A stretch of 64,000 bases of DNA from Citreicella sp. C3M06 (GTDB lineage: Bacteria; Pseudomonadota; Alphaproteobacteria; Rhodobacterales; Rhodobacteraceae). Within the stretch, counting starts at the first letter, position 1; each line of letters starts with the position of its first letter. Shown one piece after another: positions 25,996-34,215 of the stretch. The position numbers were made by a program, and so were the translations under genes. The stretch lies in contig NZ_JAHKQA010000072.1 in assembly GCF_018860705.1 (NCBI RefSeq), positions 1-64,000 of the forward strand, written 5' to 3'. Below the pieces are notes generated by a model. That model ran no database searches, had not been told where the DNA came from, and saw only the letters and a list, made by a program, of their open reading frames with translations.

Positions 25996-26328
25996 GTTGA
26001 AGCGCCTGTCCCGTTAGTCTCTGTGCCTGTTCAGCCGCCTCGTTGGGCGGCTCTGCCATCTCCCCAGATGCACCCCGTGTATCGCATATCGAGCCCAATC
26101 GCGGAAGGCGGCAATTCGGCATCCATGTTACACTCAAGAAGTTTCGGCAAAGTTTCGCGCAAATGATCCTTTTGATGTGGCGCATTTGTGCCAACTTCTA
26201 AATGGCAGGGGCAGTGACGCCGCGCCTGCGTGCGAACATCCCGGAGCGCGGGAAAAAGTGGATGGACAGGGCAGGGTGCTGAATAAGAACACTGTTTCCT
26301 GATCGTTGAGAAGAGTTTCGGAGTGGAT
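25996..26328. other. Divergent promoter region
   Basis: 333 bp between divergent cell-wall genes. The small frames here have no homologous look. GGAG at about 26320 is the ribosome site for the next gene. No specific promoter could be named. Confidence 0.4.
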
Positions 26329-27954
26329 ATGCCCAAGACACCTAATCCGCAACGTGGGATGCTGAACGCCGGGGTCGCGCTGATCGTGGCCGCTAGCTGG
26401 CTGTGCAGCGCTCCGGTGCAGGCGCAGACGCTGTCTTTGACAGCCTACAAGCAGGCCGTCGCCGAATCACTGTCTGGCGATGCAGAGATGGCTGCATTCT
26501 ACCGCGAACGTGGCTTCGACCCGCTTTGGACGGCCCCGGACGAGGCGTCAGCGACCCGCCGCGCGGCCTTGCTAGAGGCGCTGGCCTCGGCATCGGCGCA
26601 CGGGCTTCCGGCCTCGCGTTTCAATGCGCAGACCTTGCTGGCGCAGATGCGTGCCGCCCGGACCGATCATGCGCGCGGGCAGGTCGAAATCGCGCTGAGC
26701 GAGACGTTTCTGGCCTATGCGCACGCGATCAATGGCGGCTTGCTGGATGGTCGGCGCATCGACAGCGGCATCAAGCGCGGACCGCAACGGCTGTCGGCGC
26801 GCGGCTTGCTCGACCGGATGAGCCGCGAAGATCCGCGTCACGTTCTGGCATCGCTCGCGCCGCAAACCCCGGAATACGCCCGGCTGATGCGCGCGAAGCT
26901 CGAGCTGCAACAGGTCATCGGTCGTGGCGGCTGGGGCGCAACGATCAGGGCCGGCAAACTTGACCCAGGGCAGAGCGGCGCGGAGGTTGTCGCGCTGCGC
27001 GACCGGCTGCTGCGCATGGGCTACCTCGCACCGACCCTGTCGGCCAGCTATGATGGTCCGCTGCGGGCCGCCGTGCTTGAATTTCAGGAAGATCACGGGC
27101 TTGAGGCCGACGGCGTGGCGGGATCTGCAACGCTCTCTGCGATCAATGTCGCGCCGGAAGAGCGGCTCAAGTCGGTGGTGGTTGCGATGGAGCGCGAGCG
27201 CTGGCTGAATCTGCCCGAGGGGCGGGGCAAGCGCCACGTCTACGTCAACCTGACCGATTACCACGCCAACATCATCGACGATGGCAAGGTCACCTTCGAG
27301 ACACGCTCGGTTGTGGGTGCGCAAGCCCCAGACCGTGCCACGCCGGAATTCTCGGACGTGATGGAATTCATGGTGATCAACCCGTCATGGTATGTTCCGC
27401 GCTCGATCGTGGTAAATGAATACCTGCCGCTGCTGCGGCGCAATCCGGCTGCGGTGAGCCATCTGCAGATCACCGACAGCCGCGGCCGTACGGTCAACCG
27501 GGCCAGCGGGTTTTCGCAGTACAGCGCCGCGAGCTTTCCGTTTTCCATGCGTCAGCCGCCGGGGCCGCAGAATGCGCTGGGGGAGGTGAAGTTCATGTTC
27601 CCCAACAAGTACAACATCTATCTGCATGACACGCCGTCGAAACATCTGTTTGCCCGCAACGAGCGCGCGTTCTCCCACGGCTGCATCCGGCTGAGCGATC
27701 CCAAGGATTTCGCCTATGCGTTGCTGGCGAAACAGACCGACGATCCGCGCGGGCTGTTCGACGCGCGGTTGCGCAGCGGGGCTGAAAGCCGGGTCAACCT
27801 TGAAGAGCCGGTGCCGGTGCATCTGGTCTACCGAACGGCGTTCACCACCGCGAAGGGCCATGTCAACTATCGCGCCGACATCTACGGGCGTGACACCAAA
27901 TTGTGGAACGCCCTGTCGGCGGCGGGGGTGGCGCTGCTGGACGCGCAAAGCTAA
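26329..27954 (+). CDS. L,D-transpeptidase of the YcbB (LdtD) type
   Basis: A 541-residue exported enzyme that forms 3-3 cross-links in peptidoglycan. Signal peptide at 1-35 (LIVAASWLCSAPVQA); a YcbB scaffold domain; peptidoglycan-binding domain around 215-280 (VVALRDRLLRMGYL, LEFQEDHGLEADGVAGSATL); YkuD domain with MVINPSWYVPRSI and the catalytic SHGCIRLSDP. ATG 26329 has GGAG five bases upstream. Length fits the YcbB group. Confidence 0.94.
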   Translation: MPKTPNPQRGMLNAGVALIVAASWLCSAPVQAQTLSLTAYKQAVAESLSGDAEMAAFYRERGFDPLWTAPDEASATRRAALLEALASASAHGLPASRFNAQTLLAQMRAARTDHARGQVEIALSETFLAYAHAINGGLLDGRRIDSGIKRGPQRLSARGLLDRMSREDPRHVLASLAPQTPEYARLMRAKLELQQVIGRGGWGATIRAGKLDPGQSGAEVVALRDRLLRMGYLAPTLSASYDGPLRAAVLEFQEDHGLEADGVAGSATLSAINVAPEERLKSVVVAMERERWLNLPEGRGKRHVYVNLTDYHANIIDDGKVTFETRSVVGAQAPDRATPEFSDVMEFMVINPSWYVPRSIVVNEYLPLLRRNPAAVSHLQITDSRGRTVNRASGFSQYSAASFPFSMRQPPGPQNALGEVKFMFPNKYNIYLHDTPSKHLFARNERAFSHGCIRLSDPKDFAYALLAKQTDDPRGLFDARLRSGAESRVNLEEPVPVHLVYRTAFTTAKGHVNYRADIYGRDTKLWNALSAAGVALLDAQS

Positions 27955-27984
27955 ACCGCTTTGGGAGCAATCCCGGAGGCTGCC

Positions 27985-29076
27985 ATGTCGTTTACCATCG
28001 CCGATCTCGCCAAAGCCCTCGGGCTGGAGGCTGCCGGAGACCTGTCGCTGCGCGTCAGTGGCGTCAACGAACCGGCGCTTGCCAGTGCCGATGAGCTTGC
28101 CCTTGCGATGAAACCGGCATTCGCGGCGCAGATCCGTCAGGGCAAGGCGCAGGCGGGGATGCTGTGGCAGGGCGCGGATTGGCAAGGCTATGGCCTGAAG
28201 GCGGCGATTCTGGCGCATCGGCCCCGCCATGCGCTGTCCGGGCTGTCGGCGATGATGGATCCGGGGCAAGGCTATCATGATGGCATCCATCCGCTTGCGC
28301 TGATCGAGCCCGGTGCCGAGCTGGGTACGGGCGTCAGTGTCGGCCCGTTTACGGTGATCGGCGCCGGGGCGCGGATTGGCGCGGGGTCTTGCATTGGGCC
28401 GCAGTGTCACATCGGGCAGGGCAGCGTCATCGGGCCGCAGGCGCTGTTGCATGCCGGGGTCCGGATCGGCGCGCGCATCAGCATCGGCGCGCGCTTTATC
28501 GCCCAGCCCGGTGCGGTGATCGGCGGCGACGGGTTTTCCTACGTAACGCCAGAGCCGTCGGGGGTTGAAAAGGTGCGCGAGACGCTTGGCCGCGACAGCG
28601 ACGCCGCTGCGCAGGACTGGGCGCGCATTCATTCATTGGGCGGGGTGAGCATCGGCGATGATGTCGAGATCGGCGCCAACGCCTGCGTCGACCGGGGCAC
28701 CGTGCGCGACACGCTCATCGGCAGCGGCAGCAAGATCGACAACCTCGTGCAGGTTGGCCATAACGTGGTGATCGGGCGCAACTGCCTGCTGTGCGGGCAG
28801 GTCGGCATCGCGGGCTCGACCCGGCTGGGTGACAACGTGGTGCTCGGCGGGCAGACCGGGGTGGTCGACAACATCACCGTCGGCGACCGCGTCATCACCG
28901 GCGCGGGCACCAAGCTGATGGCCAATGTGCCCGCGGGGCGCGCCATGCTGGGCTATCCCGCGACGAAGATGGACAGCAACGTCGAAAGCTACAAGGCGCT
29001 GCGCCGTCTGCCGCGTCTGGCCCGCGAGTTCGCCGAGCTGAAGAAAGCGGTTTCCAAGCTCGCCGAGGGCCGGTAA
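27985..29076 (+). CDS. lpxD: UDP-3-O-acylglucosamine N-acyltransferase
   Basis: A 363-residue LpxD, third step of lipid A synthesis. The N-terminal domain is followed by a left-handed beta-helix of hexapeptide repeats (IGAGARIGAGSCIGPQCHIG, DNVVLGGQTGVVDNI) with the acceptor region VIGGDGFSYV, and a C-terminal helix (KALRRLPRLAREFAELKK). GGAGG precedes the ATG. It forms an operon with the acyl carrier protein and ketoacyl synthase behind it. Confidence 0.96.
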   Translation: MSFTIADLAKALGLEAAGDLSLRVSGVNEPALASADELALAMKPAFAAQIRQGKAQAGMLWQGADWQGYGLKAAILAHRPRHALSGLSAMMDPGQGYHDGIHPLALIEPGAELGTGVSVGPFTVIGAGARIGAGSCIGPQCHIGQGSVIGPQALLHAGVRIGARISIGARFIAQPGAVIGGDGFSYVTPEPSGVEKVRETLGRDSDAAAQDWARIHSLGGVSIGDDVEIGANACVDRGTVRDTLIGSGSKIDNLVQVGHNVVIGRNCLLCGQVGIAGSTRLGDNVVLGGQTGVVDNITVGDRVITGAGTKLMANVPAGRAMLGYPATKMDSNVESYKALRRLPRLAREFAELKKAVSKLAEGR

Positions 29077-29117
29077 ACGGGCGCTGCTACATGCGACGAA
29101 CAGGGAGTGCCGCCGCC

Positions 29118-29378
29118 ATGAGTGTCAAGGACCGGGTCATCGCGATCATCGCGGAACAGGCGGTGCTGGAGCCGTCGGACGTCACGATGGACAGCACGCT
29201 GGAGGATCTGGGCATCGACAGCCTTGGTCTCGTCGAAAGCATCTTCGCCATCGAGGAAGCCTTCGACATCACCGTTCCCTTCAACGCCAACGCGCCTGAC
29301 CAGAGCGATTTCGATATTTCGAGCGTCGGCAGCATCATCGCGGGCATCGAAAAGCTGATCTCCGAGCAGGTGTCGTGA
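29118..29378 (+). CDS. Acyl carrier protein
   Basis: 86 residues with the phosphopantetheine Ser in LGIDSLGLVESIFAIEEAF. It differs from the housekeeping AcpP by its insert APDQSDFDISS. ATG 29118 gives the usual ACP length. The stop overlaps the GTG start of the ketoacyl synthase. Placement between lpxD and a synthase suggests a dedicated carrier for a lipid A or special fatty acyl chain; this is inference. Confidence 0.9.
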   Translation: MSVKDRVIAIIAEQAVLEPSDVTMDSTLEDLGIDSLGLVESIFAIEEAFDITVPFNANAPDQSDFDISSVGSIIAGIEKLISEQVS

Positions 29379-30586
29379 AACGAGTCGTCATCACCGGCGC
29401 GGGAACCATCAACGCACTGGGTCGGAACGTCTCGGAAACGCTCGAGGCGATGCGCGAGGGCCGGTGCGGTATCTCGGATCTGGAATTTCGCGATGTCGAG
29501 CGGCTTGCCATCCGCATCGGCGGGCAGATCAAGGGCTATCACCCCGAAGAGGTATTCAACCGCCAGCAGATGGTTCTGTACGACCGTTTCACCCAGTTCG
29601 CGCTGCTGGCGGCGCGCGAGGCTGTGGCGCAATCAGGGCTGGAGTTTCACGGCGAACTGGCCGACCGCGCTGGCGTGGTGCTGGGCACGTCGGGGGGCGG
29701 GCTGATCACGCAGGACGAGAATTACCGTTCGGTCTACGAAGAGGGCAAAAACCGCGTTCATCCCTTTGTGGTGCCCAAGCTGATGAACAACGCCGCCGCG
29801 AGCCATGTCAGCATGGAAATGAACCTGCGCGGCCCGACCTTTACCGTCGCCACCGCCTGCGCATCGTCAAACCATGCGATGGGGCTGGCCTTTCAGATGG
29901 TGCGCTCGGGCGCCTCGACGGTGATGGTCACCGGCGGCTCGGAATCGATGCTGTGCTTTGGTGGGGTCAAGGCTTGGGAAGGGCTGCGCGTGATGTCCAA
30001 GGACGCCTGCCGCCCGTTTTCCGCCAACCGCAACGGCATGGTGCAGGGCGAGGGCGCCGGCGTCTATGTCTTCGAGGATTACGAGCACGCCCGCGACCGC
30101 GGGGCCGAGATTCTGGCCGAAGTGGTCGGCTTCGCCATGACCTCGGATGCTTCGGACATCGTAATGCCCTCAAAGCAGGGGGCGGCGCGGGCGATCACCG
30201 GCGCATTGCGCGACGGGGGAATCGCTGCCGAAGAGGTAGGCTATATCAACGCCCATGGCACCGGCACCGCGGCCAACGACAAAACCGAATGCGCCGCGGT
30301 GGCCGATGCGCTTGGGGCGCAGGCCGACCGGGTTATGATCTCGTCCACCAAGGCGATGCATGGCCATTGCATCGGCGGCACTGGCGCCATCGAACTGCTG
30401 GCCTGCATTATGGCGCTGCGCGACGGCATCGTGGCGCCCACCATCGGCTATGAGGAACCGGACGCCGAGTGCGCGCTGGACGTGGTGCCCAACGTCGCAC
30501 GTGAGGTACAGGTCTCGACGGTGTTGTCGAATGCCTTTGCCTTTGGCGGGCTCAACGCCGTGCTGGCGCTGCGCCGGGCAAGTTAG
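29375..30586 (+). CDS. Beta-ketoacyl-ACP synthase (FabF-like)
   Basis: A 403-residue condensing enzyme with the Cys-His-His triad: C in TVATACASSNHAMG, H in NAHGTGTAANDKTE and H in KAMHGHCIGGTGAIE. It starts with GTG overlapping the ACP stop (GTGA), so the two are coupled. As a second FabF-type enzyme in the lpxD cluster it probably elongates a specialised acyl chain. Its stop overlaps the convergent gene by four bases. Confidence 0.93.
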   Translation: MKRVVITGAGTINALGRNVSETLEAMREGRCGISDLEFRDVERLAIRIGGQIKGYHPEEVFNRQQMVLYDRFTQFALLAAREAVAQSGLEFHGELADRAGVVLGTSGGGLITQDENYRSVYEEGKNRVHPFVVPKLMNNAAASHVSMEMNLRGPTFTVATACASSNHAMGLAFQMVRSGASTVMVTGGSESMLCFGGVKAWEGLRVMSKDACRPFSANRNGMVQGEGAGVYVFEDYEHARDRGAEILAEVVGFAMTSDASDIVMPSKQGAARAITGALRDGGIAAEEVGYINAHGTGTAANDKTECAAVADALGAQADRVMISSTKAMHGHCIGGTGAIELLACIMALRDGIVAPTIGYEEPDAECALDVVPNVAREVQVSTVLSNAFAFGGLNAVLALRRAS

Positions 30587-31080
30587 GCGCGGCGGCGAAA
30601 GCCCAGGAAGCCAAGCGCACCAAGCAGCAGCAGGCCCGCACCGGGCAGCGGCACGGCAGAGACCACCGCGCTGGTGTCGGTGCCCGGAACCCCGACAGTG
30701 CCGGTGCCGGTGTCAGAAGTGGTCGTCGAAGCCGCATAGCTGAGCGTGCCAGCGCCGTTCTCTACACCGACCCAGACATACACCGTGTCAAGCAAATCGC
30801 CGAAATCGATCGTGACCGTTTCGCTCGTATCCTTGTTCCAGTTCAGCTTCCATTTGCCAGCGCTATTGCCACATGTCAGGCAATCGGACTCTTCTGTTGT
30901 CCAATAGATCTTTCCGCCAAAATTGTTCTTGCCTTCATCCAAAGCAAAGTCCAACGTGGTGCTCGAGACGTCCGTCAGCGTGTAGCGCAGCTCATCGTTG
31001 TTGGACAAAGAAACCACCGTCATCGCCTGTGCGGGCATGGCGGCAAAAAAGGCGAGGGCGGTAAAGGCAGGCAGACGCAT
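30583..31080 (-). CDS. VPLPA-CTERM sorted exported protein
   Basis: A 165-residue protein with signal peptide (RLPAFTALAFFAAMPAQA), a beta-rich body with DCLTCG, and a sorting tail AVPLPGAGLLLLGALGFLGF followed by RRRA. That tail is the VPLPA version of PEP-CTERM, recognised by an exosortase for surface processing. The ATG at 31080 gives a proper signal; upstream in-frame codons do not. Partners are not in the window. Confidence 0.9.
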   Translation of the reverse strand: MRLPAFTALAFFAAMPAQAMTVVSLSNNDELRYTLTDVSSTTLDFALDEGKNNFGGKIYWTTEESDCLTCGNSAGKWKLNWNKDTSETVTIDFGDLLDTVYVWVGVENGAGTLSYAASTTTSDTGTGTVGVPGTDTSAVVSAVPLPGAGLLLLGALGFLGFRRRA

Positions 31081-31135
31081 CAGTTTCTTAACTCCATTGG
31101 ACCTGAGTGCTGCATCTAGGCTCGTCGCCGTTTTG

Positions 31136-31163
31136 CGTCTATTGGCAACATTGCCTATAGACG
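31136..31163. promoter_or_regulatory. 28-bp near-perfect palindrome in a divergent promoter region
   Basis: Arms cgtctat/atagacg and ggcaa/ttgcc nest around ca, with one mismatched pair. It lies between the VPLPA-CTERM gene (-) and the FMN reductase (+), 56 bp and 119 bp from their starts. It could be an operator for a dimeric regulator. Confidence 0.55.
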
Positions 31164-31281
31164 TGTATCTTATTGTCATTTTTGCACTTTGTTCTTCTAT
31201 GCGCAGCGCCGGTGCGCTCGCGTGCCTCCCACCGTGTTGTGAGACAGCCTATGTTTGCTGCAACAATGACAGGAGGCTACA

Positions 31282-31833
31282 ATGTCCAAACATGTTGCAG
31301 TGCTGGTGGGTTCGCTCAGGGATGGCTCGTTCAACCGCAAGCTGGCGTGCGAAATGGCACGCCTTGCCCCGGACGGGCTGGAATTCAGCTTTGTGCGAAC
31401 CGGCGAGCTGCCGCTTTATAACCCAGATCTAGATGAGGGCACGCCCCCCGAGGCCTGGACCGCCTTTCGCAGGGCCGTCGGCCGCGCGGATGCGGTGATG
31501 TTCGTGACACCGGAATACAATCGTTCGGTGCCCGCGAATCTCAAGAATGCGCTGGATGTGGGCTCGCGCCCCATCGGAAACAGTGTCTGGGATGGCAAGC
31601 CGTCGGCGGTGGTGTCCGGGTCGATGGGCGCAATCGGGGGTTTCGGTGCCAACCACCATCTGCGCCAGTCGCTGGTGGCCCTGAACGCAGCCCCGATGCA
31701 GCAGCCCGAGGCCTATATCGGCGCGATCCATACGCTGTTCGACGAGCAGGGCACGCTCAAGAACGCTGATACCAAGGCGTTCCTCGCCAGCTTCATGGCG
31801 GCATTCGCGACGTGGATCGGTAAATTGACCTGA
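31282..31833 (+). CDS. NADPH-dependent FMN reductase family protein
   Basis: A 183-residue flavodoxin-fold protein. VAVLVGSLRDGSFNRKLA binds the FMN phosphate, VMFVTPEYNRSVPANLKNAL is the second FMN contact and SGSMGAIGGFGANHHLRQ the third, as in ChrR/YieF-type quinone or chromate reductases. ACAGGAGG lies before the ATG. Soluble; the physiological acceptor is unknown. Confidence 0.92.
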   Translation: MSKHVAVLVGSLRDGSFNRKLACEMARLAPDGLEFSFVRTGELPLYNPDLDEGTPPEAWTAFRRAVGRADAVMFVTPEYNRSVPANLKNALDVGSRPIGNSVWDGKPSAVVSGSMGAIGGFGANHHLRQSLVALNAAPMQQPEAYIGAIHTLFDEQGTLKNADTKAFLASFMAAFATWIGKLT

Positions 31834-31843
31834 GCCAAAAATC

Positions 31844-31875
31844 GAGAGGCGGCGGTCTCCCCTCCGCCGCCTCTC
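31844..31875. terminator. Hairpin between convergent genes
   Basis: A 12-bp perfect stem (gagaggcggcgg with ccgccgcctctc, 8-base loop). There is no long T run, but the convergent position supports termination. Confidence 0.7.
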
Positions 31876-31919
31876 CGTGTGGGGTATACCCGGTGCCGGG
31901 TGCACCTTCCCCTGTAGGG

Positions 31920-32927
31920 TCAGTGATGCAGGCGGCCCATTGCTCCAGCAACGTCGGCCATGCGGGCGGAAAAGCCCCACTCGTTATCGTACCACGCAAG
32001 CACACGAACTGTGCGTTTGCCAACCACTTTGGTCTGCTCGGGTGCAAAAATAGAGCTTGCCGTCGTGTGGTTGAAGTCGACGGAGACCTTCGGCTCAGGG
32101 TCATATACAAGAACGCTGCCCATCCGTCCAGCCGCTGCTTCACGTACGATCTCATTTACGTCATCGACCGTAACATCTTTCGATGCCTGGAACGTAAGGT
32201 CAACGGCCGACACATTCGGGGTCGGAACGCGCATCGCAGAGCCATCCAGCTTTCCCCTGAGATTCGGCAGCACCTCGCCGATCGCAGCCGCAGCACCGGT
32301 CGAGGTCGGGATCATCGCCATGGCCGCGGCGCGGGCGCGATACAGATCCTTGTGCCGCCGGTCCAGCGTCGGCTGATCGCCGGTATAGCTGTGAATGGTG
32401 GTCATGATGCCGCTCTCGATGCCGATCGCCTCGTCAAGCACCTTGGCAAGCGGAGCAAGCCCGTTGGTGGTGCAGGACCCGTTCGAGATCATCACGTCAC
32501 CCTGCACCAGATCGCGGTGGTTGACGCCGTAAACGATGGTCTTCTGCACGTTCTTCGCCGGGGCCGAGATCAGCACCGATCTGGCCCCCTGATGGATGTG
32601 CTGAACCGCCTTTTCGCCGTCATTGAACTGGCCGGTGCATTCCAGCACCACGTCGCAACCCGTCCAGTCCAGCTCGGCCATGTCATAGGTCGACATCACC
32701 TCAATCGGCCCGCGTCCCAGATCAAGCGCAGCGTTCCCCACCACCGTGACCGGCCCGCCAAACCGCCCGTGCACGCTGTCATAGCGCAGCAGGTGGGCCG
32801 AAGTCTCGATCGGGCCCGTGGCGTTGATCTTGACGACCTGCACATCGTTGCGGGCGCTTTCAGCAATATGGGCAAGGGTGCAGCGGCCGATACGGCCAAA
32901 GCCGTTGATCCCCACGGTAACGGTCAT
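31920..32927 (-). CDS. gap: Type I glyceraldehyde-3-phosphate dehydrogenase
   Basis: A 335-residue GAPDH: TVGINGFGRIGRCTLAHIAE for NAD binding, catalytic Cys in SNGSCTTNGLAPLAKVL, active-site His in HSYTGDQ. After the second strand it reads VVKINATGPIETSAHLLRYD, where most family members have INDL; the acidic residue that favours NAD is absent, so cofactor choice may differ. That last point is inference. Single gene, convergent with the FMN reductase. Confidence 0.95.
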   Translation of the reverse strand: MTVTVGINGFGRIGRCTLAHIAESARNDVQVVKINATGPIETSAHLLRYDSVHGRFGGPVTVVGNAALDLGRGPIEVMSTYDMAELDWTGCDVVLECTGQFNDGEKAVQHIHQGARSVLISAPAKNVQKTIVYGVNHRDLVQGDVMISNGSCTTNGLAPLAKVLDEAIGIESGIMTTIHSYTGDQPTLDRRHKDLYRARAAAMAMIPTSTGAAAAIGEVLPNLRGKLDGSAMRVPTPNVSAVDLTFQASKDVTVDDVNEIVREAAAGRMGSVLVYDPEPKVSVDFNHTTASSIFAPEQTKVVGKRTVRVLAWYDNEWGFSARMADVAGAMGRLHH

Positions 32928-33143
32928 GAAACGCTCTCCTGTACAAGCTATGTTTCATTCGTGCATACTGATGTATGCAGCCAATCCAAGCCTGAAAACT
33001 CAATATTGACAGTATGTTAGCGATAAACGTTCAGGTTGCGCTAACATTGGCGTGCGGCTTGCGCAGCCCGCAGCGATCACAGTGGCTTGATTGCGCGCCG
33101 CGCACCGCTACTGTTTGGCAGAACGCAGAATTCGAGGTGAGAC

Positions 33144-34118
33144 ATGAGCGGGCTACTGGCGCTACTGGATGACGTTGCGGGCATTGCCAAGATTGCGGCG
33201 GCCTCGGTCGACGACATCGCGAGCAATGCCGCCAAGGCGGGCAGCAAGGCGATCGGGGTGGTCGTCGATGATGCCGCTGTTACCCCGAAATACGTGCATG
33301 GCTTTTCCGCAGCGCGCGAATTGCCGATCATCTGGAAGATCGCGCGGGGCTCGATCTTCAACAAGCTGGTGGTGCTGCTGCCGCTGGCTTTGCTGCTCGC
33401 CAGCTTCGCATCCTGGGCGATACCGCCGCTGCTGATTCTCGGCGGCTCGTATCTGTGCTTTGAAGGCGCGGAAAAGATCCTGCACGTGGTGTTGCCGCAT
33501 GGCGATCACTCCGGCGGCCCGGACGGCAGTCACGACATCAAGGATCCGGCCCATCTCGAGGAAGAAAAGGTCAAGGGCGCCATCAAGACCGACTTCATCC
33601 TTTCGGCTGAAATCATGACGCTGGCGCTTTCGACCATCGAGTCTCCCGAATTGTGGATTCAGGCGGTTGTTCTGGCGTTGGTCGGCCTTGGCATCACCGT
33701 GCTGGTCTACGGTGCTGTGGCACTGATCGTGAAGGCCGACGATGTCGGGCTGTGGCTGACAGAGGTGGGCAAGCTCTCCGCCACCCGCGCCACAGGTCGC
33801 TTCATCGTCAAGGCCATGCCTTGGGTGATGAAACTCCTCACCGTGGTCGGCACGGCGGCAATGCTCTGGGTGGGTGGGTCGATCCTGGTACACTCAGTGG
33901 CGCAGATGGGCTGGCACATGCCCGAGGACAGCATCCACCACATCGCACAGGCCGCCTCGTATGCGGTGCCGGAAAACCTCGCCGCAGCGACTCTCTGGCT
34001 GACGACCGCCACCATCGATTTCGTGCTCGGGCTGATCTGGGGGCTGATCCTCGTACCAATCGCGGTAAAGATCCTCATCCCGCTGTTCGGACTCTTCACC
34101 AAGAAAACACCCACATAA
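33144..34118 (+). CDS. DUF808 (YedI-type) inner-membrane protein
   Basis: A 324-residue membrane protein. The N-terminus GLLALLDDVAGIAKIAAAS, then AVTPKYVHGFSAARELPIIW, is the DUF808 hallmark. Several hydrophobic spans follow (LVVLLPLALLLASFASWAI, AVVLALVGLGITVLVYGAVA, FVLGLIWGLILVPIAVKILI). Function of the family is unknown. Confidence 0.93.
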   Translation: MSGLLALLDDVAGIAKIAAASVDDIASNAAKAGSKAIGVVVDDAAVTPKYVHGFSAARELPIIWKIARGSIFNKLVVLLPLALLLASFASWAIPPLLILGGSYLCFEGAEKILHVVLPHGDHSGGPDGSHDIKDPAHLEEEKVKGAIKTDFILSAEIMTLALSTIESPELWIQAVVLALVGLGITVLVYGAVALIVKADDVGLWLTEVGKLSATRATGRFIVKAMPWVMKLLTVVGTAAMLWVGGSILVHSVAQMGWHMPEDSIHHIAQAASYAVPENLAAATLWLTTATIDFVLGLIWGLILVPIAVKILIPLFGLFTKKTPT

Positions 34119-34122
34119 AAAA

Positions 34123-34155
34123 GAAAACGGCGGCCTCCGAAGAGCCGCCGTTTTC
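34123..34155. terminator. Bidirectional terminator between DUF808 gene and tkt
   Basis: A 12-bp perfect stem (gaaaacggcggc with gccgccgttttc) with A and T tracts on either side. Confidence 0.9.
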
Positions 34156-34215
34156 CTTCATCTTGCCCCTAAACTCCGGGGGTGCGGGGGCTGGCCCCCG
34201 CCTTGGCAGCTCGGA

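Noticed and set aside
31136-31163. Sigma-54 promoter in the palindrome (tggcaacattgcc)
   Set aside because: The GG and GC elements are about 9 bases apart, too close for a -24/-12 promoter.
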